Of a DNA stretch of 11,501 nucleotides, positions 1 to 4,739 are shown piece after piece. This DNA is from Bacteroidales bacterium (GTDB taxonomy: Bacteria > Bacteroidota > Bacteroidia > Bacteroidales > WCHB1-69). The notes under the pieces were generated by a model, which was not told where the DNA came from, did no database searches, and saw nothing but the letters and a program-made list of their open reading frames with translations. Every line of letters starts with the position of its first letter. Within the stretch, counting starts at the first letter, position 1. A program made the position numbers and the translations under genes. The stretch spans positions 1 to 11,501 of the forward strand of contig JAGCRI010000199.1 of the NCBI GenBank assembly GCA_017964755.1, read 5' to 3'.

Positions 1-120
1 AAAGAGTGGAATATGGATAAGGACAAGCAGAGACAGACTGAAATGATAAAGTCAGTCCCGCCGAGCCTCAATTATTATTACAAGGAAAAAGTGAACCAAT
101 ATTTTTATAATATAGAATAA
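1..120 (+). CDS. C-terminal end of an unidentified protein (5' partial)
   Basis: Frame 1 is open from the window edge to a TAA at 118-120 and encodes the last 39 residues of a protein. The tail is polar and charged (lysine, glutamine and aspartate rich), then has a tyrosine-rich stretch with Pro-Pro and three consecutive Tyr, ending in Asn-Ile-Glu. I recognise no motif and assign no function. It ends 10 bases before the next ATG on the same strand, so it probably belongs to the same transcription unit. That the frame is coding is inferred from the tight spacing and the lack of stops over 39 codons. Confidence 0.5.
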   Translation, partial: KEWNMDKDKQRQTEMIKSVPPSLNYYYKEKVNQYFYNIE

Positions 121-130
121 ACATAAAACA

Positions 131-568
131 ATGATAACCATAGAATTAAATCATCTGAAAGCAGAAAATGCCCTTACCGCTGCGCTTGGGACTGTTGAGG
201 GCATTTGTGACGAATACTCGCTGAACAACCAATTCGGCACCCTTTCGTTGGCGGTTACAGAAATGCTTAACAGCATCTTTGCATGCGCTCAGGATTGCGA
301 GGCTGAGGTGGATATCAATTTCCAAATTGACAAGAAAGATGTTGCGGTTGAATTTCACACCGACTGCAATTTGGAGCAAATAAGATGCGAGGTGGGGAAG
401 GGCGACTCTGCAAATGACGCTATCTTTACAATAATGCGTCTGGCCGATACGGTTACATTCCCTTCAGATTGCGACATACGTATGGAATTTGTCATGCAGC
501 CGCATTTTGCAACCGCAAATATCGAAAATGTGCGGGTACATAGCGAACAGACTTATAGCATTATCTGA
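131..568 (+). CDS. Small GHKL/HATPase-like protein, degenerate (anti-sigma-factor-type kinase fold)
   Basis: A 145-residue protein that by eye resembles the stand-alone HATPase_c domains of anti-sigma/serine-kinase proteins (RsbW/SpoIIAB type). Residues 39-50 (SLAVTEMLNSIF) look like the N-box helix, with Glu44 and Asn47 at the expected catalytic and Mg-binding positions. Residues 97-122 (AIFTIMRLADTV followed by a strand) match the end of such domains, where family members read roughly GLxLIRxLxDEV. The glycine-rich G1/G2 ATP-lid motifs are not visible, so ATP binding is doubtful. No signal peptide or membrane segment is seen, so it is predicted cytosolic. It ends 2 bases before the thioesterase gene, suggesting coupled translation. 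No anti-sigma partner or STAS protein lies in the window. The family call is a fold-level inference; the gene itself is well supported by its spacing. Confidence 0.6.
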   Translation: MITIELNHLKAENALTAALGTVEGICDEYSLNNQFGTLSLAVTEMLNSIFACAQDCEAEVDINFQIDKKDVAVEFHTDCNLEQIRCEVGKGDSANDAIFTIMRLADTVTFPSDCDIRMEFVMQPHFATANIENVRVHSEQTYSII

Positions 569-570
569 TA

Positions 571-1314
571 ATGGAATACAAGCCGTTGGAAAATAAGTTC
601 CGAATCACTTCATACGATGTTGACTGCGACATGAATCTTGCCGTCAACACGCTTTTCTGTTACTTACAGGAGACCGCATTGCTGCAGGTCAACCAAATTG
701 ACATCGGTTGGGATTATTTGGGACAGTTCAATTTCTTTTGGGCATTGTCGAAAATGTATATCAGAATAGAAAGAATGCCAAAATGGGATGAGCGGATAAC
801 TGTCAGGACGTGGGCGCGCCGACACGATACATTCACCCAGCCGCGCGAGTTTGAAATCATTGACAGTAACAAGATCGTTATAATCAGGGCGACCTCTTCG
901 TGGATTATTTTGGACGGGGCGACCGGAAAATTTCAGAAACTGGACCATTTTGAAGACCGGCTGCCATATTTGGATGACAAGGTCGCCATTGAGGGTTCCG
1001 CCCCGAAAATCAGGAAAACGGACTTCGATATTAGCACTTGTGGCTTCTCAAAAGTTTTGCATTCAGATTTGGACCGCAACCATCATGTCAATAACACAAA
1101 GTATCTGCAATGGTTGTTCGATAGCAAGGAGTTTGAAGGACGGAATACTGAAAAATTGTCGGAAATAACAGTAAACTATGTGTCGCAGGCGCGGCTTGGT
1201 GACGAATATGCAATATACACGCATGAGACGGAGCCGGACGTGTTCAACTCGGCAATTGTGGCTAAAGAGGGAGCCCGCGAAATCTGCCGAATGGTGACAA
1301 AATTCGGAAGATAA
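571..1314 (+). CDS. Acyl-ACP thioesterase (Acyl-ACP_TE, FatA/FatB-like double hot-dog)
   Basis: This 247-residue cytosolic enzyme should hydrolyse fatty acyl-ACP to free fatty acid and ACP, ending or diverting fatty-acid synthesis. The length fits bacterial members of the family, which have two tandem hot-dog domains. The N-terminal half carries the first hot-dog helix (MNLAVNTLFCYLQETA, residues 21-36) and the SSWIILDGATGK strand (109-120). The second hot-dog has the catalytic loop at 166-180, with Asp168, Asn170 and His172 in the D-x-N-x-H-VNN arrangement of plant FatB enzymes. The Glu that follows in plant enzymes (in Y-R-R-E-C) appears to be Gln206 here (Y-V-S-Q-A). The ATG is 2 bases after the preceding stop. 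The Dam remnant begins 4 bases after its own stop. Family call is confident; chain-length specificity cannot be read. Confidence 0.92.
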   Translation: MEYKPLENKFRITSYDVDCDMNLAVNTLFCYLQETALLQVNQIDIGWDYLGQFNFFWALSKMYIRIERMPKWDERITVRTWARRHDTFTQPREFEIIDSNKIVIIRATSSWIILDGATGKFQKLDHFEDRLPYLDDKVAIEGSAPKIRKTDFDISTCGFSKVLHSDLDRNHHVNNTKYLQWLFDSKEFEGRNTEKLSEITVNYVSQARLGDEYAIYTHETEPDVFNSAIVAKEGAREICRMVTKFGR

Positions 1315-1318
1315 GGTT

Positions 1319-1384
1319 ATGAAAGCGAAGCCGTTTATCAAATGGGTTGGAGGAAAACGACAGTTGCTGCCTTTTTATATTTGA
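1319..1384 (+). pseudogene. Truncated N-terminus of a Dam/DpnM-type DNA adenine methylase
   Basis: An ATG 4 bases after the thioesterase stop opens a 21-codon frame ending in TGA at 1382-1384. Its first 18 residues, MKAKPFIKWVGGKRQLLP, are the classic start of class-alpha N6-adenine methylases (Dam, DpnM), in which PFxKWxGGKxxLLP is the AdoMet-binding motif I. The homology stops after Pro18 and the frame ends three residues later. Catalytic DPPY and the target-recognition region are absent here and nowhere else in the window, so this cannot be an active methylase. The first 53 bases are about 47% G+C by hand count, like the neighbouring core genes, whereas the sequence after about 1372 is AT-rich. 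That suggests a junction at about 1372. The next ORF is a restriction-endonuclease-like gene, consistent with a decayed restriction-modification pair. Confidence 0.8.
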
Positions 1385-1423
1385 ATCACGAATTTTATTT
1401 TATAATTAAGCTGGTGGATTGAT

Positions 1424-2143
1424 ATGATAAGGGAAAAGCAAGCGTCTCAAGTGATTGAAGCAATGCGTAAAGAAGGCGGATATGCCACATTGCGCAGACT
1501 AAATGAGATTGTTGATTCTTCAACTTGGGGGACAAAAACACCTGAAGCGTCTATTAGGCGTATTGTTCAGCAAGAAAATAGCATTTTCAAAATCCAACCC
1601 GGATTATGGGCATTGGAAGAAATGCGAGATGAAGTTTTGAAGAAGTTTGAATTGAATTTAGGTGATAAGAAAAGTGAGGAACAATTTACTCATGGCTATT
1701 ATCAGGGAATTTTAGTTGAAATTGGCAAATTCCGCCAAAAAATGACTTATGTTCCGGCACAAGATAAAAACCGCAAATTTATGGGACACCCATTGGGTGA
1801 GATTACTCACACAACAGTGATTCCGCAATTCACTTATGATAATTTGCTTAAAAAAGCCCGAACCATAGACGTTATTTGGTTTAATCAGCGTGATATGCCC
1901 TCCGACTTTTACGAAGTTGAGCATACAACAGATTTTAAAAATTCCTTGAATAAATTTTATGAGTTACAAGACTTTTATGCGGGATTTTATATTGTAGCGA
2001 ACAAAAAACGGAAAGAAGAGTTTGAAGACAAAATTCATGCTTCCCTTTATACACCAATAGAAAAACGTGTGAAGTTTTTAGACTATAATCGCGTGGTTTC
2101 AATGTATGAAGGTTTAAAACAAATAAATACTTTATATTGGTGA
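1424..2143 (+). CDS. Putative restriction endonuclease: HARE-HTH-like domain plus PD-(D/E)XK-like core
   Basis: A 239-residue predicted cytosolic protein. Residues 5-66 form a winged-helix-like domain (QASQVIEAMRKEGGYATLRRL, TPEASIRRIVQ, IQPGLWAL) resembling HARE-HTH modules, which occur in bacterial restriction proteins and eukaryotic chromatin factors. The C-terminal part looks like a PD-(D/E)XK nuclease core: a helix with Glu99, a strand TIDVIWF with Asp149, then DFYEVEHTTD with Glu164-x-Glu166 and a helix (FKNSLNKFYELQDF). Glu-x-Glu replaces the usual Glu-x-Lys, as in BamHI. It follows a truncated adenine-methylase start, supporting a restriction role. Three rows of its 3' half (1921-2100) average about 31% G+C by hand count, against about 62% in the row 2281-2340 of the next gene, suggesting horizontal origin. 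The stop lies 3 bases before the BadF ATG. It is uninterrupted. Target sequence and activity are unknown; the nuclease call is fold-level inference. Confidence 0.65.
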   Translation: MIREKQASQVIEAMRKEGGYATLRRLNEIVDSSTWGTKTPEASIRRIVQQENSIFKIQPGLWALEEMRDEVLKKFELNLGDKKSEEQFTHGYYQGILVEIGKFRQKMTYVPAQDKNRKFMGHPLGEITHTTVIPQFTYDNLLKKARTIDVIWFNQRDMPSDFYEVEHTTDFKNSLNKFYELQDFYAGFYIVANKKRKEEFEDKIHASLYTPIEKRVKFLDYNRVVSMYEGLKQINTLYW

Positions 2144-2146
2144 AAT

Positions 2147-3001
2147 ATGAGTTACAACTCTACCCTAATCATTGATGCAGGCTCAACAAAAACCGAATGG
2201 GTTGTGGCTTCGGCGGGAAGCGCTCTGTTTAGGTTTGTTACAGCAGGGATTAACCCCAATTATCTTGACGATGAGGCTGTTGCGGCGAATATCAGTGAGT
2301 TTGCCGCGGCGTGCCCTGCAGAACTTGCCGCCCGGATTTCAGCCGTTGACTATTACGGTTCCGGGTGCGCTGCCGCTGCCAATGTCGCCAGAATGGAAAA
2401 CCTGCTCCGCCGCCGCTTTCCTGCAGCACGGCTCTTTGTCGCTTCGGATCTTCTCGGTGCCTGTCGCGCCCTCTGTAACGATACACAGGGCATTGTGGCT
2501 ATTCTCGGTACCGGCGCCGCCGCCTGCCTCTATGACGGCTCCGACATCGTAAGTCGTGCCCCTTCTCTCGGATATATGCTCGGAGACGAGGGCAGCGGCA
2601 CCCATCTCGGCAAAATGTTCATCACAGAATATCTGCTTGGTACGCTCCCGGCAGATGTGAAAAATGATTTTGAGGCGGAGTTTTCTATTGATGCCGCTGC
2701 AATTATAAGGAAAGTTTATCGCGAACCCGCCCCGAACCGCTTCATGGCTTCGCTGCCGCCGTTTATAGCCAAATATGTAGATAATCCTGTCATCTTCAAT
2801 TTCTGTAAGTCGTGCTTTGATTCCTTTATTCAGAAACAGATTTTCTATTTTTCTGATTATCAAAAATATACACTGAATATTATAGGCTCTGTCGGCTTTC
2901 ATTTTCAAAATGTGATTCGCGAATGCGCCAGCGAAAATAAAATTATTATGGGTGTTGTAAACGCTTCGCCAATGCCGGCTCTTATTGCACAGACAAAATG
3001 A
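2147..3001 (+). CDS. BadF/BadG/BcrA/BcrD-family ATPase, N-acetylglucosamine-kinase-like
   Basis: This 284-residue protein of the ASKHA (acetate/sugar kinase, Hsp70, actin) fold resembles N-acetylglucosamine kinases. The phosphate-1 loop is LIIDAGSTKTEW (residues 7-18). Asp101 in VASDLLGA is the likely catalytic acid. The phosphate-2/substrate region is ILGTGAAACLYDG (119-131), followed by the family signature LGYMLGDEGSGTHLG (141-155). The likely role is phosphorylation of an amino sugar, perhaps from cell-wall or glycan turnover. The substrate is inferred from the family, since BadF-type relatives also include activators of CoA dehydratases, but no dehydratase gene or Fe-S cysteine pair is seen here. 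No membrane segments. Its stop overlaps the umuD start as ATGA, indicating translational coupling. Base composition falls from very GC-rich at the 5' end to AT-rich near 2820-2880. Confidence 0.85.
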   Translation: MSYNSTLIIDAGSTKTEWVVASAGSALFRFVTAGINPNYLDDEAVAANISEFAAACPAELAARISAVDYYGSGCAAAANVARMENLLRRRFPAARLFVASDLLGACRALCNDTQGIVAILGTGAAACLYDGSDIVSRAPSLGYMLGDEGSGTHLGKMFITEYLLGTLPADVKNDFEAEFSIDAAAIIRKVYREPAPNRFMASLPPFIAKYVDNPVIFNFCKSCFDSFIQKQIFYFSDYQKYTLNIIGSVGFHFQNVIRECASENKIIMGVVNASPMPALIAQTK

Positions 3002-3465
3002 TTATGAAGGAAATGGAATCTCAAAATTTGAATTTTTTCAATGTGGCGACAGATACGGAACTGGATCTCTCTTTTGTGAACGAGGGCATTCATGCAGGTT
3101 TTCCTAGTCCCGCTCCAGATAATGTTTCACTTTCACTCGACCTGAACCGTGAGCTTATACGGCATCCAGCGGCAACGTTTTTCGCCCGGGTGGTCGGCGA
3201 TTCAATGCGTGACGCCGATGTGGCTGAAGGCGACCTGCTTGTCATCGACCGTTCTTTGGAGCCGCAAAACGGGAATATGGTGGTCTGCTTTATTGATGGC
3301 GAATTTACGTTGAAATTCATCAGGCTTGATGAGCGTGAAAAAGGTGTGATATGGCTTGTCCCTGCTAATCCGGATTTCCCTGAGATAAAAGTTACGCCCG
3401 ACAATAATTTTATGGTTTGGGGTGTGGTGGCATATACAATCAAGAACAGACTTCATAAATTATAA
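2998..3465 (+). CDS. umuD: UmuD, LexA-like S24 autoprotease subunit of DNA polymerase V
   Basis: A 155-residue S24 peptidase family protein. RecA-stimulated self-cleavage converts UmuD to UmuD', which joins UmuC as polymerase V for translesion synthesis. The predicted cleavage site is Ala33-Gly34 in IHAGFPSPA; E. coli cuts Cys24-Gly25. The catalytic serine is Ser69 in VVGDSMRDADV and the general-base lysine is Lys106 in EFTLKFI. The 37-residue Ser-Lys separation matches E. coli Ser60/Lys97. I took the ATG at 2998 because it overlaps the BadF stop as ATGA, but in-frame ATGs at 3004 and 3013 are equally possible. No helix-turn-helix is present, which separates it from LexA. umuC follows after 2 bases. 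I see no recognisable SOS operator nearby. Confidence 0.93.
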   Translation: MIMKEMESQNLNFFNVATDTELDLSFVNEGIHAGFPSPAPDNVSLSLDLNRELIRHPAATFFARVVGDSMRDADVAEGDLLVIDRSLEPQNGNMVVCFIDGEFTLKFIRLDEREKGVIWLVPANPDFPEIKVTPDNNFMVWGVVAYTIKNRLHKL

Positions 3466-3467
3466 AT

Positions 3468-4736
3468 ATGTTCGCCTTGGTTGACTGCAATAGTTTTTTT
3501 GCGAGTGCCGAGCGGGTGTTCCAGCCGGCGCTTGCCGACAAACCTGTCTGCGTGCTGAGCAATAACGACGGCTGTGTGGTTTCGCTGACCAATGAGGCTA
3601 AGGCTTTGGGAATCCGCCGCGGTGACCCTCTGTTCAAAATTAAGGATATAGTGGAAAAGAAAGATGTGGCGGTCTTCTCTTCAAACTACGTACTCTATGC
3701 TGCAATGTCGGCGCGGGTAATGCACATTCTCAGTGAGGCTGCCCCTGATATTGATGTTTATTCCATTGATGAGGCTTTCCTGAATCTTGAAGGAATTACG
3801 AATGAACAGCTCAAGGTGAAGATGGCTGAGTTGGCGGCGCGCGTGCCCCGCTGGACCGGTATCCCGATAAGCATCGGCGTGGCTCCGACCAAAACGTTGG
3901 CGAAAGTGGCTGCCAAGTATGCCAAGAAATACAAGGGGTATCATAATGTCTGTTTTATAGATTCTGAAGAAAAACGGAAAAAAGCCCTTGCAGATTTCCC
4001 TATCGCCGATGTGTGGGGGATAGGGCGGCAGTCCGTGAAAAAATTAGAGTTTTTCGGTATCACTACGGCGGCGGCTTTCGCAGCGAAAGAACCGGAATGG
4101 ATAAAAAGGAATTTTAATGTTACGGGGTTGCGCACATGGAATGAACTGCGGGGAACCCCTTGCATTGAATTGGACAGCCTTGCTGAAAAACAGAGTATTT
4201 GTGTAAGCCGCTCATTCGGGAAAACGGTAACGGACTATGAAGGGTTGAAAGAGTCGGTAGCCAATTTTGCGGCGGATGTGGCTCGGAAGCTGCGGAAACA
4301 GCATTCGGCGGCAAATATCATAACAGTATTTATCCGCACCGACCGTTTTAATACTTCGGTGCCGCAATACAGTAATTTTGTATCACAAACTTTAACGGTT
4401 GCAACTGCCGACACCGCTGAAATAATAACTTTCTCCCATGAGATTCTCAAAACGGTTTTCAGGCGTGGCTTTGCTTACAAAAAGGCTGGTGTCATTGCGA
4501 GCGGCATAATTCCCGACACAGCCATACAGCAGCATATTTTCGATACTGTCGGCAACCGCGATAAGCGGCAGCGGCTAAATAAGGCAGTGGATGTTATAAA
4601 TGCCATAAATGGCAGAGACACAATAAAATACGCTGCGCAGGAATCGGCTTCAGGTGCGGAGTGGAGTTCTCGAAAAGATTTCAAAAGCCGCAATTATCTT
4701 ACCAATATCAATGAGCTTATAGAGGTGAGGATATGA
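3468..4736 (+). CDS. umuC: UmuC, Y-family translesion DNA polymerase V catalytic subunit
   Basis: A 422-residue Y-family polymerase, the same length as E. coli UmuC. The palm begins at the N-terminus with Asp6 in FALVDCNSFFAS. The second catalytic motif is YSIDEAFL with Asp101 and Glu102. SNNDGCVVSLTNEAKALGI (31-49) is the fingers region. A helix-hairpin-helix thumb segment lies around DVWGIGRQSVKKLEFFGI (181-198), followed by the little-finger domain and a C-terminal tail of the DUF4113 type ending in SRNYLTNINELIEVRI. QQHIF at 354-358 occupies the place of the sliding-clamp motif (QLNLF in E. coli). With UmuD' it should copy past lesions at the cost of mutation. It lies 2 bases after umuD and converges with the next gene, with 3 bases between the stops. 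No truncation or missing catalytic residue. Confidence 0.96.
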   Translation: MFALVDCNSFFASAERVFQPALADKPVCVLSNNDGCVVSLTNEAKALGIRRGDPLFKIKDIVEKKDVAVFSSNYVLYAAMSARVMHILSEAAPDIDVYSIDEAFLNLEGITNEQLKVKMAELAARVPRWTGIPISIGVAPTKTLAKVAAKYAKKYKGYHNVCFIDSEEKRKKALADFPIADVWGIGRQSVKKLEFFGITTAAAFAAKEPEWIKRNFNVTGLRTWNELRGTPCIELDSLAEKQSICVSRSFGKTVTDYEGLKESVANFAADVARKLRKQHSAANIITVFIRTDRFNTSVPQYSNFVSQTLTVATADTAEIITFSHEILKTVFRRGFAYKKAGVIASGIIPDTAIQQHIFDTVGNRDKRQRLNKAVDVINAINGRDTIKYAAQESASGAEWSSRKDFKSRNYLTNINELIEVRI

Positions 4737-4739
4737 GCA

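Noticed and set aside
1319..2146. Idea that GATC sites are avoided because of a GATC-specific endonuclease
   Set aside because: GATC occurs several times in the window (for example near 871, 2446, 3063, 6775 and 8735), so no avoidance is visible. The methylase stub does not reveal the recognition sequence either.
2339..2908. Open frame of 189 codons on the minus strand
   Set aside because: It lies wholly antisense to the BadF gene, which has clear family motifs. The minus-strand product shows no recognisable domain and arises from GC-rich codon use.
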